Origin: Sclerurus mexicanus | Lineage: Eukaryota; Chordata; Aves; Passeriformes; Furnariidae | Direction: 5' to 3' | DNA length: 64,000 nucleotides | NCBI GenBank assembly: GCA_013396755.1 | Contig: VWZF01007012.1 | Location: forward strand, 332,202 to 396,201 | Part shown: in pieces, positions 49,301-57,517 of the stretch | Layout: each line of letters starts with the position of its first letter | Numbering within the stretch: the stretch's first letter is position 1 | Position numbers and translations under genes: made by a program | Notes under the pieces: generated by a model | What the model saw: only the letters and a program-made list of their open reading frames with translations | Databases searched by the model: none | Told to the model about the DNA's origin: nothing

Positions 49301-50754
49301 GCAGGAGGGGTCGGACACCAGGGAACGAAACACTGTTCCAGGCATTGTGTCAGGTTCTCCTACTCAAGGAAGTCTCACTATCAATCATTTCTGAAGCAAC
49401 AGCACCAAGACTTCCCAAAGCACCCCTTATTGTCTTGTACACTCCCCAGCATTCTAAGCAAATGTAGCACAAATAAACCATCAGCAGAAATTTGAGACAA
49501 AAAGAATTTAAAAACTACATCTGTTGGAGGATGCAATCGTCTGGCTGACACCCCTGCCATGATGCTGATGACAAGTCTAGGTTAATCACACAGATGATGA
49601 ATTGATTCTTACGTCAACTCCTTTCAAAACAACAACGTTACAGGTGTAGCAGCTAGCAAGTGATGTATTCCTGCTGGTACCTGCACTTCTTGGGAAGAGC
49701 CACTAGACAAAGGAGCATGCCGGCATTTTGAGGAATGCGACCATGACAGTCAGTGTCAAAATACGCCTTAGTTACCAACTTTCATTATTTGCCCTTCACA
49801 AGATTCACTTACAGGTTCAGTCTCTGGTACAGCGTGTAATGGGAAAAACACCCCTCAATTACCAGTTAGACACGAGGAATGGATGAAGTGCTCACCGACT
49901 GCTCTCCATCCACTCCCACGCCCGCCCTCCCTACCCCCACAGCGGCTGTGCTGCCCTCTACTCCCAGCACCTTCTCCAGCACCCACTGGCTGCCCTTCCT
50001 CCCCCGTTCAACCCAATTCCTTTCCTACTTTTCCCTAACAATGCCCCTCTTTCCAAAGCCTGGTCTCATTTTATGACTACCGCCAACTCTTCGAGGCCAG
50101 AAAGGTCTTTCCGACACGGGCAAAAAAAAAATAAATCACTGCATTCGTTCTGAGAGGCTTTTGTTTCGGGATTTACTTTGCCCTCATTTAAACTGAATCC
50201 CTTTATTCCTCTCTCCAAAGGCAGCACGGTGCACGGCTACCAACCCCTCGGAACAATCAGCCCCAGAGTTCGTGGTGTATAAATCAGAACGGCCGCCTCC
50301 TCCCCGAGCACTGCCCTTCATCCACGCAGAGGATGGAGCATGAGCCGCTCCATTCGCAAACACCCTGGCCTTCTCATCGATTAGAAGCAGGAGCTGGACT
50401 GCATCCCCAGTTCCACCCTCGGCAGGGACACACGCACCGCCCTGCACCAGCCCCGGCACCCCGAGCGCACACACACCCACCCCCCCGGGCCGAGCCCCCG
50501 CCGGGCAGCCCCGGGGGACACCCGGCAGCCCCAGAGCCACGGCGGGGACAGGGATGCCACGGCGCACACCCACCCTGTCCTGCCCACGGCGAGCACACGG
50601 ACACGGGGAACCACCGACCCCCGGGTACCGCATCCCTCCCTCCGGCTAACCCCGTACCCGCATCCTCCTCGTCGAAGCTGTTCATGCATGGGAAGTAGAT
50701 GGCGAGGGCCTCGAAGGAGGCGGAGAGGCTGAGGCGGCTCTGCGAGCGCTCCAT
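4097..50754 (-). CDS. RIMS4: RIMS4 (regulating synaptic membrane exocytosis 4, RIM4-gamma), six coding exons
   Basis: Spliced minus-strand CDS, join 50754-50658, 20316-20175, 7492-7380, 6741-6640, 6389-6250, 4315-4097. The total is 813 nt, 270 residues plus TAG. Seen: all five introns are GT-AG, junction phases 1,2,1,1,0 join cleanly, and there are no internal stops. The protein starts MERSQSRLSLSASFEALAIY and ends STVGPCCDRS, which I recognise as RIMS4; the mammalian protein is about 269 residues. The C2 domain spans roughly residues 115-235. Loop 1 (142-153) has no acidic residue. Loop 3 reads VWGNYGRMERK, with Gly203 and Tyr205 where calcium-binding C2 domains have Asp. A polybasic strand KKKTKVARK lies at 168-176. 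Family knowledge: gamma RIMs carry only C2B, do not bind calcium, associate with presynaptic and plasma membranes and affect exocytosis and neurite arborisation. RIMS3 is the main alternative, but the N terminus and C terminus fit RIMS4. Confidence 0.97.
4316..6249 (-). other. RIMS4 intron 5 (phase 0), 1934 bp
   Basis: GT-AG intron splitting the C2 domain between VLQ and VIVWG. It holds a GC-richer stretch at about 4860-5180 with several CpGs, in which a 102-nt cassette-exon candidate sits (4887-4988, minus). The rest, 5200-6240, is AT-rich with A-runs near 5986-6010. No recognisable transposon was seen. Confidence 0.9.
4887..4988 (-). other. Candidate 102-nt in-frame cassette exon in RIMS4 intron 5
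   Basis: On the minus strand a pyrimidine-rich tract ending GTCTGCAAG (acceptor AG at 4990-4989) is followed by 102 nt and then CCAG|GTGAGT (GT at 4886-4885), a consensus donor. The host intron is phase 0. The segment is exactly 34 codons in that frame with no stop, beginning PISAVCPASP and ending RLLPFLQ. Inclusion would put a proline-rich insert inside the C2 fold. No such exon is known to me in RIMS4. Similar splice-like pairs occur by chance elsewhere in the introns, so this stays a candidate. Confidence 0.25.
6250..6389 (-). CDS. RIMS4: RIMS4 coding exon 5 (C2 domain core)
   Basis: A 140-nt exon encoding residues 152 (split) to 198. The acceptor is TTTTTTCCAG and the donor is ACAG|GTAAGA. 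The sequence AYIKAYLLENGVCIAKKKTK is followed by VARKSLDPLYNQVLLFAESP and ends QGKVLQ in phase 0. The Lys/Arg-rich strand at residues 168-176 corresponds to the polybasic beta-4 strand. In C2B domains of this family that strand is implicated in binding acidic phosphoinositides. Confidence 0.96.
6390..6639 (-). other. RIMS4 intron 4 (phase 1), 250 bp
   Basis: Short GT-AG intron between the C2 loop 1 exon and the C2 core exon. Its donor is the weak GTAGTA and its acceptor is the strong TTTTTTCCAG. No other element was seen. Confidence 0.93.
6640..6741 (-). CDS. RIMS4: RIMS4 coding exon 4 (start of C2 domain)
   Basis: A 102-nt exon encoding residues 118 (split) to 152 (split). It covers the first C2 strands, DVEIGLQERNGQLEVDIIQA, and loop 1, RGLTPKPGSKTLP. 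Loop 1 carries Lys, Pro and Ser where calcium-binding C2 domains place aspartates. The acceptor is GGTTTAG. The donor is CCAG|GTAGTA, which has T instead of G at +5, making it the weakest donor of the gene. The intron behind it is only 250 bp. Confidence 0.95.
6742..7379 (-). other. RIMS4 intron 3 (phase 1), 638 bp
   Basis: GT-AG intron with donor GTAAGG and acceptor GGTTTAG. It is unremarkable sequence with no repeat or second gene recognised. Confidence 0.93.
7380..7492 (-). CDS. RIMS4: RIMS4 coding exon 3
   Basis: A 113-nt exon encoding residues 80 (split) to 118 (split). The acceptor is TTTTGCAG and the donor is ATGG|GTAAGG. The segment LNFSGVHLASAGQFSDFLGS continues into GPAQFVGRQTLATTSMG, the conserved lead-in to the RIM C2B domain. 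Its first half (FSGVHLASAG) differs noticeably from the mammalian sequence as I recall it, while QFSDFLGSMGPAQFVGRQTL is fully conserved. This suggests relaxed constraint only in the linker. Confidence 0.95.
7950..7961. repeat. (CA)6 dinucleotide run
   Basis: Six perfect CA units in intron 2. The run is short, and only potentially polymorphic. Confidence 0.85.
8719..8729. promoter_or_regulatory. Perfect palindrome GCTGAGTCAGC (AP-1 / MAF recognition core)
   Basis: The 11-bp palindrome contains TGAGTCA and both GC flanks that large and small MAF proteins read. It lies in intron 2, about 40 bp from the AT-rich block at 8765-8930, which itself looks conserved. Binding is inferred from the motif only. 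Confidence 0.3.
10495..10592 (+). mobile_element. CR1 LINE 3' tail fragment
   Basis: The sequence matches the end of avian CR1: GTAGAAGGTGTCCCTCCCCA, then TTAGATGATATTTAAGGTCC, CTTCCAACCCAA and a terminal TGATGCTATGA, resembling the CR1 octamer. It is sense on plus, opposite to RIMS4. It is a 5'-truncated copy of only about 100 bp. Confidence 0.85.
12690..12990. promoter_or_regulatory. CpG-dense patch inside intron 2
   Basis: Between about 12745 and 12930 the sequence is GC-rich, with CpG dinucleotides far denser than in surrounding intron 2 (for example CACGGCGGCAGG and GGCAGCGGCGCCCGACCG). It holds no RIMS4 exon. It could be an intragenic CpG island with enhancer or alternative-promoter activity, or simply a locally GC-biased segment. 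Confidence 0.35.
13745..13960 (-). mobile_element. Ancient CR1/L3-type LINE remnant
   Basis: Degenerate but recognisable on plus as the complement of an old amniote CR1 tail: ACAGGTCAGCCAGTCC, then ATCTTTGACAGCTGCTTGTC, TAACCTGTTCTTAAAATCC and GAGTTTATTCCTGTGCTT. This has the order and spacing of the old CR1 consensus (gac-cagg-tgtttgtctaacctgctcttaaaa ... ttattccagtgctt). It is much more diverged than the copies at 21405 and 57518. Confidence 0.55.
15105..15153. repeat. Imperfect hairpin resembling an ancient amniote repeat
   Basis: The arms CCCGGTCAAAGT (15105-15116) and ACTTTGACTGGG (15142-15153) are inverted complements with a single mismatch. The motif resembles the 'tcaatgg ... ccattgactt' inverted unit frequent in old reptile and bird repeats. 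It lies at the end of an AT-rich block starting near 14815. Confidence 0.35.
20175..20316 (-). CDS. RIMS4: RIMS4 coding exon 2
   Basis: A 142-nt exon encoding residues 33 (split) to 80 (split). The acceptor is TTCTTAG at 20323-20317 and the donor is AA|GTAAGT at 20175/20174. It contains RRLKGAIQRSTETGLAVEMP and SHESIEDSMNSYGSEG, a Ser/Thr-rich linker shared by RIM gamma proteins and the region just before C2B in long RIMs. The 5' junction gives Asp-Gly-Asp-Gly after EEDA. As I recall, the reference mammalian isoform is one residue shorter here. Confidence 0.95.
21100..21122. repeat. Short tandem duplication, about 10-bp unit
   Basis: ATGTAATGAAT is directly repeated once, in intron 1. It is a small local duplication. 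Confidence 0.7.
21405..21655 (-). mobile_element. CR1 LINE 3' end, truncated
   Basis: On plus it opens CACAGAATCACAGCATGGGC, then AGGTTGGAAGGACCAC, the complement of a CR1 3' terminus; read on minus, the tail carries ATTCTGTG. The minus strand still translates to a CR1 reverse-transcriptase tail (QHWNRLPREIVESPPLEIF, 21500-21600). It has the same orientation as RIMS4. The 5' end is lost near 21655. Confidence 0.9.
23895..24320 (-). mobile_element. Ancient CR1/L3-type LINE remnant
   Basis: A long, diverged match in order to the complement of an old amniote CR1/L3 consensus: TCCGGATTTGAAGATATCGA, GTGACTTAAGTTTGCCTGG, TTCAGCTTTC, TTGAATTATCTCTCAATCTT, GACAAGTTAAACAGACTAAG, CTCTGGCATTTTTTCTCCTG, CTTGAATCTTTTTAATGACC and, near the end, TACAGAGGTAAGAATC. 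No open frame is left. The copy predates the bird-specific CR1s in this window. Confidence 0.6.
26328..26351. repeat. 12-bp tandem duplication
   Basis: GACAAAACCTAA occurs twice in immediate succession, perfect, in intron 1. Confidence 0.8.
31353..31365. repeat. A13 homopolymer
   Basis: Thirteen consecutive A in intron 1, followed by CAAACCAAC. No transposon body was recognised upstream of it. Confidence 0.9.
36059..36108. repeat. 19-bp tandem repeat, about 2.6 copies
   Basis: The unit CACAATCTGTGTGAACCTT starts at 36059, 36078 and 36097, with two or three substitutions between copies. It lies in intron 1. Confidence 0.85.
42842..42859 (-). promoter_or_regulatory. Degenerate RE1 (REST/NRSF)-like site
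   Basis: Plus reads GGCACTGTCCACGCTGCT. It resembles the reverse-orientation RE1 consensus (GGCGCTGTCC..GGTGCTGAA), with the left half nearly intact and the right half weakened. REST silences many neuronal genes outside neurons, so a site in RIMS4 intron 1 is plausible. The match is only partial. Confidence 0.2.
44189..44202. repeat. T14 homopolymer
   Basis: Fourteen T in a row in intron 1, read as A14 on the RIMS4 strand. Confidence 0.9.
44749..44783. repeat. 13-bp tandem repeat, about 2.5 copies
   Basis: CAGGTGGATGCCC at 44749 is followed by CAGGTGGATGCTC at 44762 and a partial CAGGTTGGG. It lies in intron 1. Confidence 0.8.
46094..46137. repeat. 25-bp tandem duplication with TTTAAAATTATAGAG core
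   Basis: The core TTTAAAATTATAGAG starts at 46095 and again at 46120, with similar flanks (GGAGGTC against AAGTTC). It is a two-copy duplication in AT-rich intron 1 DNA. Confidence 0.8.
50658..50754 (-). CDS. RIMS4: RIMS4 coding exon 1 (start codon exon)
   Basis: The ATG is at 50754-50752 and encodes residues 1-32. The segment includes the serine-rich SRLSLSASFEALAIY stretch and MNSFDEEDA. The exon ends in G of a split codon, followed by the donor GTACGG (50657-50652). The exon lies in a CpG island. The start was chosen because it gives the family N terminus MERSQSRLSL. The context is TTCATGG, with T at -3, so it is weak by vertebrate rules. The frame stays open upstream to an ATG at 51009, crossing the undetermined base at 50953. 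The second in-frame Met is residue 24. Confidence 0.95.
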
Positions 50755-50932
50755 GAAGAGCCCCTGCCCGGGGGCGCCGCCGGGGGTCTCTCCCGCGGCC
50801 GCGGGCGGCTTGGCGAGCTTGGCCGCCCCATTCTTCACTCGGAGCACGGCCCGCGGCGTCTTGGCGGCGGCGGGGCCGCGCTGGGGCGGCGGGCGAGGCG
50901 AGGCGGGAGCGGCGAGGACCGAGCGCGGCCAC

Positions 50933-50953
50933 CTGCTGCTGCTGCTGCTGCCN
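50933..50953. repeat. (CTG)6 run ending at an unresolved base
   Basis: Six perfect CTG units (CAG on the RIMS4 strand) at 50933-50950, then CC and a single N at 50953, the only ambiguous base noticed in the window. It lies about 180 bp upstream of the RIMS4 ATG. The N may hide a short assembly gap or an unresolved length. Confidence 0.9.
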
Positions 50954-50965
50954 AACCGCGGCGAG

Positions 50966-51045
50966 CACCGCTCGCACCGAGCATCGCTCGCACCAAGTAT
51001 CCCTGGCACCGAGCATCCCTCTCACCGAGCATCCCTCGCACCCAG
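50966..51045. repeat. 16-bp minisatellite in the RIMS4 CpG island
   Basis: The consensus unit CACCGAGCATCCCTCG recurs with exact 16-bp spacing: CACC anchors fall at 50975, 50991, 51007, 51023 and 51039, preceded by a partial unit at 50966. Units vary at a few positions (for example CACCAAGTATCCCTGG). It is next to the N at 50953 and upstream of the RIMS4 start, so it is likely in the promoter or 5' UTR. Confidence 0.9.
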
Positions 51046-51090
51046 CGCGGGAGCCGCGGGGTCGGTCTCGTCTTGGCTGGGCCGCTATAA

Positions 51091-54000
51091 GTGCTTCGTG
51101 TCCCCTAAGGCAAAGGCAGCGCAGGTGTAGGTTCGCTTGTCTGCTGATCTGAGGTAGGCAGAGGAAGAGCATGGTGCTGGGTTTGGCCTCGCTCACTGGA
51201 AGGATAGCAAACAGCCTTGAGGGTTTAAGGCGGGTTTCTTGCAAAAGGAGGGAGTAATATAAGTGACACTGGTGGGGTGGAAGGAGCAGCCCCACAGACA
51301 CCCAGTCGCAGGGTAAGGATGACCCCAGAGAGCAGACCCTGCAGCAGTGGGGAGGGGAAATGCATCCCTGCCATTCCTAAAGGGGTGTTTCAGCCATTTC
51401 CCATACCAGAGGTCCCTCTACCTCCCCAGAAAAAGCTGCTCCCAACCAGGCCACTCCACTATTTAATTCCATGCATTAAACTTTCTCAAAAAGGTCACTC
51501 ATCACCCACCAGAAGAACAGTCTTTTTCAAGGTACCTGTCTTCAGAACAACAACAAACACACACAAAACCAAACAAACACTTCCCCAAAACACAGAAGCC
51601 ATTGTTTGGATGTATAGAAGCTCCCAGGCAGAAAGCATATAAACCAGGATGTTATCTTTGGTGGGTTACATTAAATGCGAAGGCAGATGCCTGTTGTGGC
51701 TCAGCATTAGGCCCATTCTGCAACACACTGTTGGACAGACACTGGTGGGAAGGTAGTGTGCTATGTGAAAAGACCAAATTTTAGATCTTTCACAAAGTCT
51801 GGCTTCCTCTATTTCTTTTCTGACAAGCCTTATGGAGAATTAGTGGCTTAAGAGTACCAGCTGTCCACAGGTGCTGCCTACTGCAGAGACATCACCTGCT
51901 ACCAATTTGGGGAAGGAAACTCAGCATAGCCTTGTTTATTCCATGCAACAAAACCTGGGATGGGATAAACAGGATGTGTTTCCAACAGTAACTTGGTCTC
52001 TCCAGCAAAGTTACTGTCCCCTGAGGGCACAAAGGAAGATGTTCCTCATGTGCTTGGTCTGTCCACCCACCATGATAGCCAAATGAAAGCCCATTTAACA
52101 CATGAAGTGACAGACTTGTTTGTACTATTCCAAAAAAATGCAGATTGAGTCCAACATCACCCCTAGGAAAAACGTGGCTAAAACTACTTGATGCTGAGTG
52201 GTGCAGAACAACAGTCTGAAGTGAAAAAGTGTTTTCCCTCTACAGTGCTTGGGCCCAACTGCAGACAACCAGAAGATGAGGAGACTGGGCCTCCTGGGTC
52301 AGTCATTCCCAGTGCTTGGCTAAACCCTACTTGAACTTCAAAGTTGTAACGGGCCCAGAGACCTCAGGCTTACATATACAGCTTTTGTTTTTATTTCCTT
52401 GCACTGTAAGAAACATATGAATTATAGTCCATAATGTTACCTGTACCCTTCTCTCAAACAGTTAAAAAATCAATAAATTAAAAATCTTCTATCTACTGAA
52501 AATCCTACCACAGCTGTATCATTTTTGTGGTTACCAGCATCAGTAAGCAAGAACAGGGCTTCTCCCCGGGAAGGGCTGCCAGGAGCAGCCCTGGCACAAG
52601 ACAGAAATAATCTGAAACCACTCCATGCCATGGGAAGTAGAACAAGGCAGGGATGGCAACAGGTCCAGCAAACACACTAACTCCAAGGCCACCCATGGAC
52701 AGGCAAACACCAATTCAGAAAAAAGTCTAAGACAGACTCACCCACAGCACAGTCCAAACAGGAGCTGAATGCCCCTGGTGTTGGAGGTTAAATAGAGCTC
52801 CTGGCCAATGATGTGAACGTGAGCCCCAGATGAGGCTTGTTGGGGCAATTAAGGCCAATTAGTGCACTCCCAGCCCTGACACCCAGAGTCTTCATTACCA
52901 GTGATGCATCCAGAATAGCGGAGGTCATGTGAATATCATATGCCAAGCTGAGTTTGCAGGGCTTCCCAATAGAAAATATGGTATTTAATTCAAAATCTAA
53001 TAAAAATTTACTCTGGAGTTAGTGAGTTATATGAATTACTTCATCAAAGCTAGGCCAGGCAGGCAATAAAGCAGAAGGAACAGAATGAACTTATTACAGA
53101 CAATGATGATTCCAGGTCTGAGTTTAGAAAGGCAGGGGAATCATTGAGGAATGTATTACCATATGTTTAAGAAGAGATTTCAATAGCACCAATCAAGGCC
53201 TTAGCAGCAGCTACAGCGACAAATCTAAGTGCATTAAAGCTGTTAAAACAGCTCCTGTCTACCAGTCCTGCCAGCACATTTGATCAGAGGAGCAAGAGGC
53301 ATCTGTGAATCAAAATCTGCTTCCAGGTTGCCAGGCACAGGAGCTACCTAAAAGTGCTGAGAGCTGCTTTCTTTTCATTTAAAGAATGCAAGGAAAAATT
53401 TAAATGGGAAATAGAAGCTTAATCTCAGCTTTGTGCTGTGGTCATCTAAATGTTTCTTGTTTCACTACATCTTGAAAGCACAGTGATGGCAGACACGGGC
53501 CTGTGGTTTGGAGAGCTGCTGTCTTTCCTCGACTCTCTTCTCTGTCCTTTGGTTTCTTCACCAGCACACCAGGACTGAAGACCCTTCTGCTTTTAGTGCT
53601 TTGAGATCTACCTTCGAGGTGCCGAGGAAGACCATCATCATTCTCACATCACCTTTGTGCACCTTTCTTCAGTCTCATCCATATCATGGCTTCCTCTGCA
53701 GACACAGTGTGAACCCCTTGTACCTGCACAGCTCAGCACCACTTGGAGGTCACATCTTCTCAAATGCTCCTTTTGTGCAGTTTTTTCCAGGCTGTCTCCC
53801 ACTTCTCTCTTTTCCATACCTGTGGGACCAGCCATGCTCAAGTCCTTCCCTGCTCCCATCTGCCACAGAGGGTCTTGGGCTGAGTGCTCTCAGCATCAAC
53901 CCTTGGCTTTGGTGTCATCTGCCTCTCATTTGCCTGCTACATTTTGCTCCTCAGGGCAGGGACAAATCTGTGTTCTGCAGGGCTCTTTGATTATTGGTAG

Positions 54001-57000
54001 GGCCAAAACATCCTAAACTAAAACCATCTGCCTTAAAGTGAGACAAAATGCATTGACAGCTGGAAATCAGATGGACAGTTAAAGGCATAATGCCCTCTGG
54101 ATGCCTGGAGGAAACTGTTTGTTTTGGCTCCCTGTTTAAGGGAAATACGGATTTGCAGTGAAGCTGGAAATTGTTAGTCTGCATGTGTTCTTCACTAATC
54201 AACACGGACAGAAAGATCCTTGGGAGGGACTTAGAGAAGTGAAGATAAGCAAGGAGGAAGGTTGCTGTGATGTTGTAAATAAGCTGAGAGTGCAACTGGG
54301 AACAAATAAACTCAAAGATTTAGTACCTCCAGAACAGCACGTCTGCGGCTGCTCTAGTGGAAGTGGTTAATTGATTGTTTCCCCAGTGAAGCAGGCTCTG
54401 ACTGATTGAACCATGGAAAGCTCTGATAGATTTTTCCTGCTGGCTCTTTCTCTTCCCACTAGTCACGTAGCTTATGTTTTTGCCTTCGCTCTTAGGTGTC
54501 TGGGTCAGCCTAGGAAGTTAGTATTTTTATACTGGAGCAAGAGGATATGCTGCCCTCTTATTTTTGTACTCCCTGTGGTTCTGGGTATGCCTATTTGGAA
54601 ATAAAACCAATCTCCCTGATTTGTGTATGTTTCTCTTTCTGCTCTGCCTGCCCACTGCTCTCTCAAAACAGGGTCCACATGCTGGGAGCTCAAATGCAGT
54701 GGGGAAACAAGCCCTGCTAGTGAGAACACATCTCATGCATAAATCTGCTCAGAGTAAATACAGCATTCCTAAGGGTGAGGAGAGCTGAGCTCCTCCCTGT
54801 CTCATACTACCCCTCCGCTGAGCAGAGCTGATGCTGGAGCCAGGCAGTGCGTAGTTGGCAGCACATGATGTTCTCCAGCTCCCAAAAGCAAATGCAGACT
54901 TGATCATCCCTGTTCTCCAGGGCTCTAGTTGATTCCCTTACAAGTTCCTTTTGGTCGTTCTGGGCAGGCTGGAGGGCCGGAGTTGAGATGTGCTGAGCGT
55001 GGATACACAGAACCAGTGAACAAACACCACAGAAGGGCCTCTGGTCTTGTGGCATTGCACCAACATGGGGTGATGCTCAGAGATGCTGGCTCACGTGCCC
55101 AACCACACCAAGCACCACAGCTTCAGTGGGCTTGGTTGTTGTACACTCACATAACAATACACATTTCAGCTTATTCATTGTTTCTTGCTGTTTGTGTTGA
55201 GGGAATACTTCAGGCTGAAGCCCCGAAGAACCAGGCACTATATAGACACTGAGTGAAAGCCTTCCTCTTCTCCAGGTCCTCACTGTCTATGTAGCCAAGA
55301 CAAAGAACAGAGGGTAATGCAATTTTTCTTATACAAGTTCAGAATACAAAGCATGGGAGTTTTGCTTGGCTTATCCAACACTGCACAAGTCTCCATTGGA
55401 GCTAGGAGCTGAATGCAGATTTCCTGCCTTAATCTCAAGACTACCTTCTGCTTTTCTCTAATAGAAGCAATATTCTAACCTTAGAAAAATTGAATTTTAA
55501 GCCAGACATACTAGTACACCATCCTGTGTTGGCTGGGATCCAGGTAAGCCAGGAGTGCTCTGGTTTGTGCATAGCCCAACCAGCTCCATGCTCTGGAGCT
55601 ACACTGTGTGCAGTGTCAGTTCACAATGCTCTGAAACCCCAGCTGATATCCTGTTGTTTTAGAGTCACATCTCTCTTACTCTTTAGCTCTTTAGCTATCA
55701 AAAACAAGCCCACAAAGGTGCTAAACGACTAGTCAGACGGAGCTGAGAGGATGAGTAATGAGAGGCTGAGCTGTCAGCCCTGTGTTCCTTGCTAGCCCTG
55801 CTTCTTCTCTCATTTGTCTAGCCAGCATTTTCCCAAGTTAAGAGAACTCAAGGCTTCACAGCACATGCGGCACTCTGGTTTTACTCTTGGCATCTACTAA
55901 AACTGGATGGGTTCAGCCCATATTTGGTGGTTTCCAACCCCTGGGAGCAGGAGTATGGGAATGGGCTGGGCACTGCCATGGGGTATAACTCAGGAGACCA
56001 TCTTCTGCTCCACTGTGTCCTCCCAAATGTTTGGGCTTTGGCTTGGGCTGTTTTTGTTTCAGCCAGCCAGGATGGGTAAACAGATGTTAAATCAGGATGA
56101 TTCTTTTCTGATGACTAAAACCTGAACCCGGAGTGATGAAGTGCAGGGTAGTGGTGATTTGCAGACTCATGTTGTCTGTTGCAATATTCACTCACAAGCG
56201 AAAGGGAAGAGGAAGCACCTGCATGTAGAAAGTGCTGTTAAGAGCAAGTACTTGCTTATCCACTTCCCTGATTTATCATAAACACACCACCTCCCCAGAG
56301 GCTGTGCTATTCCCCAGCTCTCCAGGCTGGGAAACACTAGGCACAGTGAGGAAAAGCCTGAGAGGTCTGGGAAAAAGAGAATGGGAGATCAAAAGCAAGA
56401 AGGAGGCCAAAAATGATGAAGCGTGGGAGGCACAAAAGGAGCAGAGAAGGACCGGGGAGTTTAACCAGTCAAAAGAAGTTTTGCAGCCAAAGGCAAGTCT
56501 AAGAAAGCTGCAGAAATGGACTTGGGCACATCCTGTGGCCTGGAGAAAAAAGAGACACAAAGTAGGAGCTCACGTACATGAACAGCCCATGTAGCTCCTC
56601 TAAAAGGATTCATAAGAGAAAAGTCCACTTGGAAACTCCATCAAGAGTCATGAGCCTCGGTGTATTGCAGCACCAGGGTGACAGGCCACCCATGAGAGAG
56701 GGGCAGCTCAGGAAGGTGGGTGTCTGTCCTGTGTGGGTGTGACAACGCAGAAACTGCTTTGGAAACCTGCACCATGGTGTCTTCATTCTCCAAAACATCC
56801 AGCAGAGCAGACATTTTGTGGCAAATATCCCAAGGGTTTGGGAGAGGGGTTTAGCAGATTGTGGCAGAATAAAAGGATGGAATTGTGCAGACAAACCACT
56901 CCCTTCAGTCCTTTCATTCATACCCACTCATGGCGTTGGCAGTGTCACAACAGAGGCAATGCTGGGAATGACAGGTGGAATTTAGTGCATTTGAATTTTA

Positions 57001-57517
57001 ATCAGCAATTATTGTAAAACACAATAATCCGTCAACTGGTGGGTAATTTAGCTCCAATTCCAAAAATATAGACTCATCCGCTCTAGCTCTAAATGTCCAA
57101 TCTCTTTCCTCTAAGCAGAATAGCATATAGAAATGTATGAATGATAACCAAGCAAAGTAATGATGGCTGGAGAATTAAGATGGCTAAGAACTATCCAGCC
57201 AAATTACATATTAATAGTATGGCAGCCATCCCAGGCCATGCTTAGAGAGACTCAGGCTTACTTCTCTCACTGGCACTCTTCGGGCTCTGTCTCCATCTGA
57301 TTCCCCTGTGCACTCACGCAGGCATATGTTTGTGTCTGTGAAAGGAGAGGAAATGTTTAAATCCTGTTGTAATGTCAATAATCAGTGCCAAGACTGGGAA
57401 GTTCTGTTACCTGTGCAGCTAGAGCATTTCCTGAAAGAAACGCAGAAAATAGAATTACAGACATCTCATCTTTCCAATAAGCAGAGTTTGAAAATGTAAA
57501 CTTCGTTCTTTAGCTCA
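51091..57517. other. Non-coding upstream flank, proximal part
   Basis: There is no exon with recognisable protein similarity. 51540-51590 is a CA/AAAC-rich low-complexity stretch. 52790-53300 is AT-rich with repeated TAAT-type motifs and looks like conserved non-coding DNA. 53508-53990 is open on plus for 160 codons but has no recognisable product. 54400-54680 ends in an AATAAA and T-rich stretch that could be an old LTR end, though it is too weak to call. 56975-57240 is another AT-rich conserved-looking block. Confidence 0.6.

Larger units (their letters stand above)
20317..50657 (-). other. RIMS4 intron 1 (phase 1), 30.3 kb
   Basis: The largest intron, between the CpG-island exon and the first linker exon. 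Contents: a CR1 at 21405-21655; an ancient CR1/L3 copy at 23895-24320; small tandem duplications at 26328, 36059, 44749 and 46094; a 13-A run at 31353; a 14-T run at 44189; a degenerate RE1-like site at 42842; and AT-rich, conserved-looking blocks near 30050-30470, 46265-46450 and 49095-49260. No second gene was recognised; the remaining stretches show only short chance reading frames. Confidence 0.93.
50280..51090 (-). promoter_or_regulatory. CpG island with presumed RIMS4 promoter and 5' UTR
   Basis: GC-rich, CpG-dense sequence surrounds exon 1 (50658-50754) on both sides, ending abruptly near 51090. A GC box GGGGCGG lies at 50883-50889, about 130 bp upstream of the ATG. No TATAAA was seen on the minus strand. 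Such TATA-less CpG promoters are usual for vertebrate genes of this kind. The transcription start cannot be placed from sequence; 50755 to about 51050 should include the 5' UTR. Confidence 0.8.

Noticed and set aside
50381..51301. A 306-codon minus-strand frame over the CpG island, with overlapping 211-codon minus and 143-codon plus frames
   Set aside because: GC-rich sequence lacks stops by chance. Only the 97 nt at 50658-50754 in the RIMS4 frame match a known protein and splice correctly.
53508..53990. A 160-codon open frame on plus upstream of RIMS4
   Set aside because: Composition is that of random translated DNA. No domain, homologue or promoter was recognised, and length alone is not enough.
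54400..54680. Possible end of a retroviral LTR (AATAAA followed by T-rich sequence)
   Set aside because: No paired TG...CA ends, target duplication, primer site or internal region could be identified.
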